Shown here in pieces: positions 34,247-45,001 of a stretch of 64,000 nucleotides of DNA. Made by a program: the position numbers and the translations under genes. Position 1 is the stretch's first letter. Each line of letters starts with the position of its first letter. Source of the stretch: Branchiostoma floridae (Eukaryota > Chordata > Leptocardii > Amphioxiformes > Branchiostomatidae); contig NC_049990.1 in assembly GCF_000003815.2 (NCBI RefSeq), positions 10,377,995-10,441,994 on the forward strand. Direction: 5' to 3'. Below the pieces are notes generated by a model. The model ran no database searches, was not told the origin of the DNA, and was given only the letters and a program-made list of their open reading frames with translations.

Positions 34247-37200
34247 TTGTGCCTTTAATTTTACCTGTGTTTATATGCCTCTTCCTATGTGTGGCTGTGT
34301 GTGTGTTGTTTGTGAGTGCGTGAGCATATGTGAGCCGGTGTGTGTGTCCTTTTATTTGTGTATCTATGTTCTCGTGTGTGTATGTGGTTGTGTTTCCTGT
34401 TCTGTTCTGCTTTTCATTTCATTTCATTTCATTCATTCATTCGTTCATTTATTTATTCATTCCCGTCACCTCTTACAGTTGACGAACTAGACGACATCTT
34501 GACATCGACTTCATTGCAAAGTGAATGTCCCTGTAACGAACACTGTCATCACCGTACCTACGGGTTTGTGGTCACACTGGCCATTCACTACCGATACGAC
34601 CCGTGAGTACACACCATACGCTTCTTTCAGGGTTGATCACGAGGACGCATGTATTGTGCCAGGCATTTGCAAATAGGCGCAAACCAGCGCCAGTTGCCCC
34701 AATGTGTCATCCGAAATTGCGAATTTGTCCTAAATAGTCCATTTAATAAAGGCAAAATCAAAGTCGCAATTGCATGTAGTAAAATGGCGCAAATGGTCGA
34801 CACAAATTGGCTCAAAGTGACGAAAACCAGTGAACATCCCTTAAGAGCTGATGTCTGTAAAAACCAAGCAAAATCAGAAAAAGTTGGCCAAACTCAAAAA
34901 ATCGATTTTCCTTAAATTTTGTGTGGTGGTAGGGCCTTGGTCCAAACCTACAAAAATGGCAAAGTTTTAGATCTGCGGTCACCGGTTGCCATGGCAACGG
35001 CCATTTTTCAAAATGGCGGATTTTCACCAAGAGAAGGCCTTGGTCGCGTCCAAAATAGGCCTCCTTTGGACTCCTGTAGCCCCCACAAATTAACAGATAT
35101 TTTATTGATTCTCGGATATGTTATTACCCATATTCTAATGAAAAAAATGATATATAGTGATGCTCAAAATGTTTTTGTAGTGAGGTGCAGCAGATGTTTG
35201 AAAATGATGTGTTTTCGTGAATTTCCAAAATTGACAAAAATCAATTTTTTGACCATTTTTATTGACCATTAGCTCATTTACAGGCAAATCAATTTGCTTG
35301 ATTTTTGGCACAGTTATAGTTTGAACCTTTGTATACATCATATGTAAAAAAAAGTTTGGGCCTTTTACGTATCGAACCGTGGTGGCCCCGAGAGTAAACC
35401 AATATTTCCATTTCAAGAAAATCGTAACCATAGAATTATTCCTGGAAAAACAGTCATAGCTTACCAAAAATGAATTTCAGTTTCATGTTATGTAGCAGAG
35501 GAACTTACCTATCACTTATAAAAGCAGGGTTGTTCTAGATTTTTTTATAATTGCCTTTAAAATGATTTTATTGAGTTTTTTTTGTCATTTTTAGACCAAA
35601 AAATGTATATTTTGGCCCAAGCACCCTGGTATTGCAACCAAATGACCTGAAATTTGGTATAGGAATGTCCTGGACAAGTACACAGATGGATTGATAACTG
35701 GTTTGCCATGTAATAGAACAAAATGCTGAATTTGGTGACTTTTTTGTGGCATTTTCGGCCCAAAAAGTACATTTTTGGCCCCTGTACCCTGGTTTTACAA
35801 CCGAATGCCCTGAAATTTGGTATAGGAATGCCCTGGACACATGCGCACATAGATTCAATAACCATTTTGGCATACTGTTCAACAAAATGCTTAATTTTGT
35901 GATTTTTGGTTTATTTTTTTCCAAAAAAAGTACATTTTTGGCTCCCATACCCTGGTTTTACAAGCAATGCCCTGAACATACATGTATGCGCACATGGATT
36001 CAATAACATGTTTTGCATACAGTACAACAAAATGCTTTATTTTGAACTTTTTGCCATTCTTTTTTCCCAAAATCATTTTCGCTCCTGTTCCCTGGTTTTC
36101 CAAGTAAATAACCGGTAAAAATTTGGTATAGGAGCGCCTTGGAAATGGCTTTTATAGCCCGTTTTTGCATACAGTGCAACAAAACGCTTAATGTTGTACT
36201 TTTGGGTCATTGTTTTACCCAAAGTACATTTCTGGCTCCTGTTCCCTATTAGGCATTACAGGCAAATGACCTCCTAGACGCCTGTAACCCCCACAAAGTA
36301 AGAGATATTCTATTGATTCCCGTATATGTTATTACCCATATTTAGTAATAAGAAAAGTGATATAAAGTTATACTCGAAAGTTTTTTGTAGTGAGGTGCAG
36401 CAGATGTTAAAAGATGACGTGTCTTTGTAAATTGCCAAAAAGTTTCAGAATTTCAGATTATTTAGTTGGAAAAACAGGGTACAGGAGCCAAAATGTTTTT
36501 TTGGGGGGGGGTAAAAAAAATGACAAAAAACACACAAAATTCATCATTTTGCTGTACTGTATGACAAGCATTCGGCTCGAAACCGAGAGGTGGCGGGTTC
36601 GAATCCGACTGCTGTGTCACCGATCTTGTGCCCTTGGGAAAGGCACTTTACATGACTTTCCTCACTTAACTCAGGTTTAAATGAGTATCTAGCTTCGGCA
36701 TCTCAAAGATGTCCACGTTCAAGGTTCAAGGTTCTAGCTTCGGCTAGTGGCCTTGGCGGGGCTTTGTGGCCGAGACAAGCCTTAGGGGCATGTTCGGGCA
36801 TGACGCACCCGCCATGACACACGAGTTGCGCGATCGGGGGTAGGAGGAACCCCTCACATCCTTGGTCGGAAGTCCTCCTAGGAGACGGAAACTCCAAATA
36901 ATAAACCTGCATCTGCTGAGGCCGTCTTACGTGGCAAACAGTTCTGTCCCTGTATGACTTAGTGCGCCAGTAGACGAGAGGGTGGAGAAGGGAGTGCACA
37001 CCCCTCCTTCACCTTAAAAATAGTCACGTGCAGGCCAGGCAGACTGGTCGTCTAATCAACCTTTTCTGCCTACCATTGATCTTCGGATACGAAGAAACAG
37101 CCATCATCATGCCAAAATTATTATTGACTCTATGTGCGCATGTGTCCAGGGCATTTCCATACCAAATTTCAGGTCATTTAGTTCTAAAACCAGGGTTCAA

Positions 37201-40200
37201 TGGGCCAAAAATGTACTTTTGGCGCCAAAAATTACAGAAAGAGCCAAAAATGTACTTTGGGTAAAACAATGACCAAAAATTACAACATTACGCGTTTTGT
37301 TGCACTGTATGCAAAAACGGGTTATAAAAGCCATTCCCAAGGCGCTCCTATACCAAATTTTTACCGGTTATTTACTTGGAAAACCAGGGAACAGGAGCGA
37401 GAAATGATTTTGGGAAAAAAGAATGGCAAAATGTTCAAAATAAAGCATTTTGTTGTACTGTATGCAAAACATGTTATTGAATCCATGTGCGCATACATGT
37501 ATGTTCAGGGCATTGCTATACCGAATTCCAGGTCATTCATCAGTTGTAAAACCAGGGTATGGGAGCCAAAAATGTACTTTTTTGGGAAAAAATTAAGCAT
37601 TTTGTTGAACAGTATGCCAAAATGGTTATTGAATCTATGTGCGCATGTGTCCAGGGCATTCCTATACCAAATTTCAGGGCATTCGGTTGTAAAACCAGGG
37701 TACAGGGGCCAAAAATGTACTTTTTGGGCCGAAAATGCCAAAAAAGTCACCAAATTCAGCACTTTGTTCTATTACATGGCAAACCAGTTATCAACCCATG
37801 TGTGTACTTGTCCAGGACATTCCTATACCAAATTTCAGGTCATTTGGTTGCAATACCAGGGTGCTTGGGCCAAAATATACATTTTTTGGTCTAAAAATGA
37901 CCAAAAAAACTCAATAAAATCATTTTAAAAGCAATTATAAAAAAAATCTAGAACAACCCTGCTTTTGTAAGTGATAGGTAAGTTCCTCTTCTACATAACA
38001 TGAAACTGAAATTCATTTTTGGTAAGCTATGACTGTTTTTCCAGGAATAATTCTATGGTTACGATTTTCTTGAAATGGAAATATTGGTTTACTCTCGGGG
38101 CCACCACGGTTCGATACGTAAAAGGCCCAAACTTTTTTTTACATATGATGTATACAAAGGTTCAAACTATAACTGTGCCAAAAATCAAGCAAATTGATTT
38201 GCCTGTAAATGAGCTAATGGTCAATAAAAATGGTCAAAAAATTGATTTTTGTCAATTTTGGAAATTCACGAAAACACATCATTTTCAAACATCTGCTGCA
38301 CCTCACTACAAAAACATTTTGAGCATCACTATATATCATTTTTTTCATTAGAATATGGGTAATAACATATCCGAGAATCAATAAGATATCTGTTAATTTG
38401 TGGGGGCTACAGGAGTCCAAAGAAGGCCTATTTTGGACGCGACCAAGGCCTTCCCTTGCTGAAAATCCGCCATTTTGAAAAATGGCCGTTGCCATGGCAA
38501 CCGGTGACCGCAGATCTAAAACTTTGCCATTTTTGTAGGTTTGGACCAAGGCCCTACCACCACACAAAATTTAAGGAAAATCGATTTTTTGAGTTTGGCC
38601 ACCCTATGCTTGGTTTTTACAGACAGAGCCTCTTAATCATTGCAAATCTCTTCTTTGCTAAATCTACAATCTTTGCACATTGCTTTAGTGTTGCAATTAT
38701 CTTGCATCGAAAGTGAGAATGTGACCATTTTGTTTGTCTTCTTTGGCCCCATACGGAAATGCGTCGCACATCGTGACGGCAAGAGAAAATTGGATCAAAT
38801 TTACAATGTTGGCTCAATTTCCTAGCGTAGTGTGCCGCGGTCCAGTGAGATATCTTCTTAGCATTCATCATAACGCGTGTATGTCTAGAAAGTACCACCT
38901 TGCATAACAATACCGCAAAAAGCCTCATAAAGCTAGTTACTAGTAAGTCATAAAGGGAGGCTAAGATCAAAATTTACCTATACAATCAAAATTTTCATAT
39001 GGAATCACAATAACAATGGTATATTTCACAAACTGCGCAGCTATTTAATGCGTGAACTATACTGTTCCATGCATTGCGGCTTGGACATGTAAATTATATC
39101 AACGCTATTTTTTGTCCGGATACAATACATAAATGTTGATTCAATCTCTAGAAGTTCATAGATAGGGGGTCTAGATGGTACTGAGTTTTGAAAAACAAAC
39201 AAAATAGACTTAACTTGCTACAAAGATCAATCGAATCATGCTAATAGGTGAATCCAAAAAGAATCATTAACGGTCAATGGTTTTGCACAATGAAGCACAT
39301 TCTTCTGGTAGGTGGGTTCCCATGACACTGGGGTTAATGCACTTACGATTACCCCATGTTGCCATATGTGGCTGTTGTTATGTGTTAGTCTCACAAAACC
39401 ATTTAAAGTTAAGTCTTCCGTTACTTATTCGTCGTACGATGGGTCTACAACGGCATTCCCAGGATAGTCGTGGACGTGTCGTGTAAACTTCAGCAGTCGG
39501 AAGAGAAGGTTGTTGTGGATAATCATTGACGGTTGTACCAACTGCCTCCTTAAAAATTCCAAGAAAAAATGTCGTACAAAAATGACGTTGCCTGTTGAAG
39601 ATTTGTACATTTGAAGAAAAAAAGGGTAAAATTGCCACCAAAGTCACCAAAGTCGATGAATAATAAGTCAAAATGTTGTTTATTGGATTCCTTTCTAATT
39701 ATTTCCTGCATGTCAGCGCATGCCTGGGGCACGTTTGGTGATACATTCCAAGCAGAGGTCGTGTTTCCTGTCAGAAAAAGACGGCATATAAGAGAAAGGT
39801 CACAATTTCCCCCATCAACCTCTGCTTGGAGAGTAGTTTGATGGGGAAAATCGTGACCGTTTCTTACATGTACATGCCGTCTTTTTCTGTCAGTTGTTGG
39901 GGGTATGCCTGGCAGAAGAAGACGGCATATAAAGAGAGAGCTCACAATTTCCCCATCAACTTCTGCTTGGAGAGTGGTTTGATGGTGAAAATCGTGACCT
40001 TTTCTTACATGCTGTTTTTTTTCTGTCAGTTGGTGGGTATTGCTGACAGAAAAATCTGCACGTGAGAAAAAGCTCACGATTTCCCCCATATAGCTCTATA
40101 ACGTTAGCTACTTGGGGAGTAGTTTTGTGACACGTTTGTATCGTCTGCAGACACGTTTGTACCATCTGCAGCTCACGATTTCCCCATCAACCTTTGCTTA

Positions 40201-42593
40201 GAGAGTAGTTTGATGGGGAAAATCGTGACCTTTTCTTACATACCGTCATTTTCTGTCAGTTGATGGGGATATCTGACAGAAAAAAACGGCATATAAAGAG
40301 AGAGCTCACAATTTCCCCCATCAACCTTTGCTTGGAGAGTGGTTTGATGGGGAAAATCGTGATCCTTTTTTACATGCCATCTTTTTCTGTCAGTTGGTGG
40401 GATAACTGACGAAAAAGGCGACATGGAAGAAAAAGCTCACGATTTTTTCCCGCCAACCTCTGTTTGGAGAGTAGTTTTGTGACACGTTTGTATCGTCTGC
40501 AGCCATCCGAACCAGACGGCGCCGTTCACGCGCCACCTGCGGAATGCCGAGCTGAGTGCAGGCACGTGTGGAGAGGACACGGTAGTGAGCTACGACTTCA
40601 GCAGGAAAATGGTACATTCCAGTGTCTTACTGGGTAAAGTGCCCTTAGAATTAATCACGAAAAATATGTAACTGCATTTGATAAAAGAATAGATATAAAG
40701 TATACTTCTTTGCGCTCTCTAAATTGCAGTTAAATATTCTTCTTCATGATGCATTACATGACAGCAACTGGCCTTATACTGATATAAAACTTAAACTGTG
40801 ATGTCAGCAAACAAAAAGTTACACCATCATCCAATTTGTAACGGCATAAAAATGGAATCATCGCACTATTCTAGTGTGTTTGTAGTCGTGTGTGTCCACT
40901 GTTCCGTAATGATGAACCTAAGTACGAAAAAAAACCTTCAGAAGTAAAAAACAAATTTCCAAAAACAACTAGAGTCTTCAAGGAGGTATGATATCATGTA
41001 GTTTTATTTCATTTGATTTTTGTCGAATAAGGATTTATAGTACAACAACTTTACCTCTGTTCTCAGCTCAACATCTCAACTGGCTTAGTGGCCTTCCAGA
41101 CCCTGACAGACCAGCTCTCGGACACACTCATGGCTCCGTACCTGGCAGATCTCACAAGTCTGGACGCGGAGAGAAATTTCATCGGTATAAAGGGATTCTT
41201 AACAATAGTCAAGACGGTATGTTCCTTCTGGTTTATTTGTTTGGAAAGAAAAATATGTGGCAGTAGGACTAGATGTCTGAATTACCATTGCTCAATATGA
41301 TACTTTCGGTAGCGTTATTTGTTTGGAAAGAAAAATTAAGGTTGTCGGACTAGCTGTCTTGAATTTATCACCATTGTTCAATATGATACGTTCGGTAGCG
41401 TGACTTTGTTTGCGTGGATTTGTTAATGAATGCTATGTGTGATAAGACGTCATGGTGATATAGATAGATTGTTGTGAAATTTGGTAAAGGGTTAGGTCTT
41501 GTGTTATCACGTAAATGGGTCAAGTACCTGTTTTTTTTAGGATTTTCTGAGTTTGTAATGTTATTGTTCTGAACATGCTTCATACTTGCAACGTGATTAT
41601 ATCATGTAATTTGGAAAGAACAGATTTGTTAGATGTGTGTGGATTTTTTTTGGCGTCATGTATTCCTATGTTTCCCCCAGGTGTTTATCGGTACCTACAA
41701 CCCTCCAGAAATGACAAATTTAGAGCGCCTTTTCATCGCTATCGGCGGGACTGTGGGGTTCCTGGTCGTCTGTTCTCTCTTCTTCTGTCTTATTCTCGGT
41801 ACCAGGGCCTTTTGGGGCCGCGGTAAGAAAAAGAACTCATCATCGTTCGACTTCGACGACGAAGAGGACAAATATTATGACCCTAAAGTCGAGGGAACCT
41901 ACATTCCATTCTACCACTTCATTCCAGAAGGAATAGTAGGAAATAAGGTAAAAAAAGAATACTTTTAGGTTACCCTTCTTTTCTTTCCTCTCAGTTGATT
42001 TAACTTCTCATAGCCCTCTTCTTCTCACTTTCTTCCGATCTAGGATCCAACATACAACGCACGTTCTATCGGCACCAGAACACCGTTTTTTTCCTACTGA
42101 AAGTAAAACTGAAAAGAATTCAATCGATCTGAATCGAATGCATATTTATCCAGTAGTACGTACATGCACATACCGGTAATTGCGATGACATGCAATATGC
42201 CCTTTTCATCATTTTGATAGACTATTCTCTTCCTCTTGGTTCCTCCCGTTTTGAATAATATGACAGCATATCTTTCCTTTAAAGCATTAAATGATGCAAA
42301 ATTAATACATTACTTTGAATTCTCATTGCATTCTTGTTCTTCTATTCTTCGTTTACAACACACAGAAAAGAATGGGGATTTTAGAAATGAACAGCAAGAT
42401 GAAGCAGACCAAACGTACCCGGGTCATCTCGACTGAGGAGGACGATCCGGAGGTGTACGATGACTTTGACCGCTTCGCGAAGGTCGGTCGGGCCGCCAGG
42501 ATGTGGAAGAGGCGCGCTCGGAATGCGCGGAAACCCCCGCCACAGCCTCCGCCGCCGCCAGTCGGGAAATTTCAACGCAGTCTAACTACCTGA
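32600..42593 (+). CDS. Membrane protein with Thr/Ser-rich stalk and MOLO1/TPM domain
   Basis: Exons: 32600-33569, 34479-34602, 40503-40611, 41067-41216, 41681-41947, 42366-42593 (TGA); phases agree, 615 codons. ATG 32600 is chosen because it begins a signal peptide (MIILIFVLSVAVDTSVYG). Residues ~20-290 are Thr/Ser/Arg-rich, a mucin-like, probably O-glycosylated stalk. WVCDPSGLFTTEQ, VDELDDIL, CPCN, YGFVVTLAI and later NISTGLVAFQTLTDQLSDTL and KGFLTIVKT fit the TPM fold of MOLO1 (modulator of levamisole receptor), a nematode accessory subunit of acetylcholine receptors. One transmembrane helix follows (RLFIAIGGTVGFLVVCSLFF), then an acidic and finally a very basic Pro-rich tail. The topology is type I. 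A role as a receptor accessory or adhesion-like surface protein is inference; ligand unknown. Intron 2 (5.9 kb) is filled with repeats. Confidence 0.82.
34203..34246. repeat. (GT)n microsatellite
   Basis: About 20 uninterrupted GT units, followed by a GT-rich degenerate zone to about 34400, in intron 1 of the MOLO1-like gene. Confidence 0.95.
34841..38636. mobile_element. 3.8-kb palindrome (TTAA-flanked foldback element) built of family B repeats
   Basis: About 34841-36240 is the near-perfect reverse complement of 37245-38636, so the arms are ~1.4 kb. Both ends show TTAA next to GAG and GTCTGTAAAAACCA (left) or its complement (right). The arms contain several ~160-bp family B units (CAAATTTCAGGTCATT...CCAGGGTACAGG) and an outer block with GGTTGCCATGGCAACGG. 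ORFs on either strand are mirror pairs without recognisable domains. A SINE sits in the ~1-kb loop. It occupies intron 2 of the MOLO1-like gene and could form a very long RNA hairpin in the pre-mRNA. Confidence 0.88.
36551..37115 (+). mobile_element. tRNA-derived SINE in the palindrome loop
   Basis: GAGGTGGCGGGTTCGAATCC contains a canonical B box (GGTTCGAATCC). CCCTTGGGAAAGGCACTTTA and CTTTCCTCACTTAACTCAGG follow, as in many marine-invertebrate SINEs. The body runs through GAGAGGGTGGAGAAGGGAGT to a short CATCATCAT tail near 37110. Confidence 0.8.
38637..39774. other. Intronic sequence without recognised features
   Basis: AT-rich; part of intron 2 of the MOLO1-like gene. Small ORFs on both strands have no family likeness. 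Confidence 0.5.
39775..40470. repeat. Tandem array of hairpin-forming ~130-bp units
   Basis: Four to five units. Each carries TTTCCCCCATCAAC, CTTGGAGAGTAG and TTTGATGGGGAAAATCGTGA (one hairpin), then GCCGTCTTTTTCTGTCAGTT and TGACAGAAAAAGACGGCA (a second hairpin). The array runs into the acceptor of exon 40503-40611. Confidence 0.85.
42044..42100 (+). CDS. Alternative C-terminal exon of the MOLO1-like gene
   Basis: Acceptor TCTTCCGATCTAG at 42043, then 18 codons DPTYNARSIGTRTPFFSY and TGA. Phase 0 matches the donor of exon 41681-41947 (GGAAATAAG|GTAAAA). Use of this exon replaces the basic 75-residue tail encoded by 42366-42593. Evidence is splice signals and frame only. Confidence 0.55.
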   Translation, partial: DPTYNARSIGTRTPFFSY

Positions 42594-44785
42594 TAACGTC
42601 GACAATAGTGTGATATATGACTTTGAATTCCTATAGACTGAACACAATGCTATAAGCATTTAGCTCATCCCTGTGGCTTCGCCAGAAACTTGAAGTAAGG
42701 CCACATGTAACGTTATAGCCAGTAAATTTTACTGACCTCAAACAGGTTATCATATAGATATGTAGATTCATGATAATCTGAGATTGCAGAGAAGTACATG
42801 CATGTATACTGATAAAATGATACGTTGGTATATTTCTATGAATTTTTATGAAAAAAATCAATGTATAGTGACGTTACCTGGGCATTCATATATGCCAACC
42901 ACGTTTAGAGCCTCACTAAGTTAGGTATATATAATTTTTAGTATTTCACGCTGTAGAATAGATGAAAGTTAAACGTTTGGGCCCGTCTACGCCTTGATAA
43001 TTTATTGCACCTACATGTAGCACGTCACACATAACAATAATCATTTCAGTAGGGCTTTCAAAAGTTTAGAACGTCTGTTAACATTTTATGTTTATTTGAA
43101 CAATGAGGGAGAATGTTGATAAAAAAGAGAAAAAAATATGATATCTTTGAACGGAAGGAAATGATATATATTTTCTCTTCATGTCATATCCGGACGCCAA
43201 TAATATTAATAAAGACACGTATGTGCTCATAATCTCCAAGCAGACGTTGAGATAGTAGGAATGACTGGAAGTAAAAATACAACGGTAATCTAGCATCTGC
43301 TTGGAGATTAACCGTACAATGAGTGTTGTCCTGACATTGTTCTTTCGAGTGTCACAAACTACGTAGTGTTCCTGACGTCATTAATCATCTTCATGCGCCA
43401 TGCGCATCGTTCATGCGCCATTAAATCTGACTCACCACCGCGACTAGACCCATTTTTATGGACTTCAAGTAATTATATAACTCTAAATGTAGTTGTCAAT
43501 AAGGTTTGGTTCAACTGACACTTGATGAGGTAAAATTTTCCCAACATGTTCGATCCTTACTTAGCCTGTAATTGGATACAAGAATGTTCGATTTGATACT
43601 TAGATTAAAGAAGGCGAGGCCACGTTGTGCTGGAGGGTACGGTACTCAATTATCAAACCAGACAGACCAGTCTTATCTGGTGCGATCAGGTCCTCTTGGC
43701 GACCCCATGTTCGTTGCGACCGTGGCAGCCCTGGGAATTGGAACCGCTCATGTTTTTGGAAGCGTCCGTGTGTGTGCGTGTACCTCTGTGTCACCACGAT
43801 AGCGCATGAAGGCCTAGATAGATTGCATTGATATCTAATGTATGAGTAGATCTTGATAAAACCTCGAAATGATCAGATTTTGGGCCACCTATTGGCTTGT
43901 TATGGTACTGCGGAAAAAACTCCCAATTTTNNNNNNNNNNNNNNNNNNNNNNNNNNNNNNNNNNNNNNNNNNNNNNNNNNNNNNNNNNNNNNNNNNNNNN
44001 NNNNNNNNNNNNNNNNNNNNNNNNNNNNNNCTGTTATAACAGTAATCGCGGAGATTGTGAAAATCAAACGCCCGGAATAATGTATATAGGATAAGGTCTC
44101 CACGTTGGAGTAAAAGATCGTAATGTTTTCTTACATGTAGTGACGACGAGGCTTCTCTTACGGTCCCTTCCCCTTATAAGAGGATGGGCAAAAAGGCCAA
44201 AGTTATTAAGGGTAAAACCGACGATGCCCACATTTATCTTAAACCTACTTATAACATAAAAATATGACGTGTACATAAATGTAGGTGGCGCTTCAATGGG
44301 CCGACATGATGAAGCATACGCTCGTGGCACGGCGCCTAAATTCAGTCCTTTTAATGTCAAGTTGTGTCTTAAAGTTAATTCTTTACGTATGTTAAGATTT
44401 CTAGACCTATTTGAGGACGTTTTCATCCGCCCCAAGTCTATCGTTTTCGTATTTCAACATTTTAAAAGCCGGGGCTGTATACCCTATTAGAGCCCAATCT
44501 GCAGTACCGCTCCCGGCCGCGTCCAGAAAGTTACTAAAACGACCGCCAAATTGCCAAATTTCCTTATTTTCGGGAATGGGGAAATCGAGAGAGGCTCGCA
44601 AAGGGGTTTTGATTTTGAGGCTTATTTGACCTTGTTTTTGAAAATACAATAATCTAGAATGAAGAATAATGTTATTAGAGACATTTCACAAAGAAAACCA
44701 TTGGTCATAAATGACACGTTTGCCTTTAGTTAGCATATTACCAACAATAGCGGTCGAGTGTTGTCCTGTAGATTGCCACATTACG
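42594..44785. other. Intergenic region, first part
   Basis: No supported gene. Contains a small inverted repeat at 43232-43309 (ATCTCCAAGCAGA and its complement, ~78 bp) and a 100-N gap. A 43572-43802 ORF has no recognisable domain. Confidence 0.5.
43931..44030. other. Assembly gap (100 N)
   Basis: Run of exactly 100 N in intergenic sequence. Confidence 0.99.
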
Positions 44786-45001
44786 ATGGGCTACCGCATC
44801 AAAATTTCATTCATACCTGAGAGACAAGACGACGCAGAACAACTGCAGCAGTTTCAATTTGTCTTTCAAAATCGAGGATGCAATATAAGCTTGGGCGCCA
44901 GGGGAGGCCGTTTGATAGACATAATTGGCCTGAAAGAACAAGGTGGAAGTGACACCGTGTACCGAAACATGACAGCCTACCTCCTTATGAATAAACAATG
45001 A
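44786..45001 (+). CDS. Unassigned small ORF (71 codons), doubtful
   Basis: ATG at 44786 after TTACG, ending TGA at 45001. The peptide starts MGYRIKISFIPERQDDAEQL and has balanced, protein-like composition with alternating polar and hydrophobic residues. No signal peptide or known motif. It could be a terminal exon, a pseudogene remnant or chance. Confidence 0.25.
   Translation: MGYRIKISFIPERQDDAEQLQQFQFVFQNRGCNISLGARGGRLIDIIGLKEQGGSDTVYRNMTAYLLMNKQ

Noticed and set aside
36551-36680. tRNA gene candidate
   Set aside because: Only the B box is canonical; no foldable cloverleaf, and the downstream sequence is that of a SINE.
37200-37928. 242-codon ORF in the right arm of the palindrome
   Set aside because: It consists of family B repeat units; the opposite arm gives overlapping ORFs in several frames. 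Repeat-derived, not a gene.
43572-43802. Overlapping ORFs of ~60-76 codons in three frames
   Set aside because: No frame shows a known motif, a convincing splice context or a clear advantage over the others.
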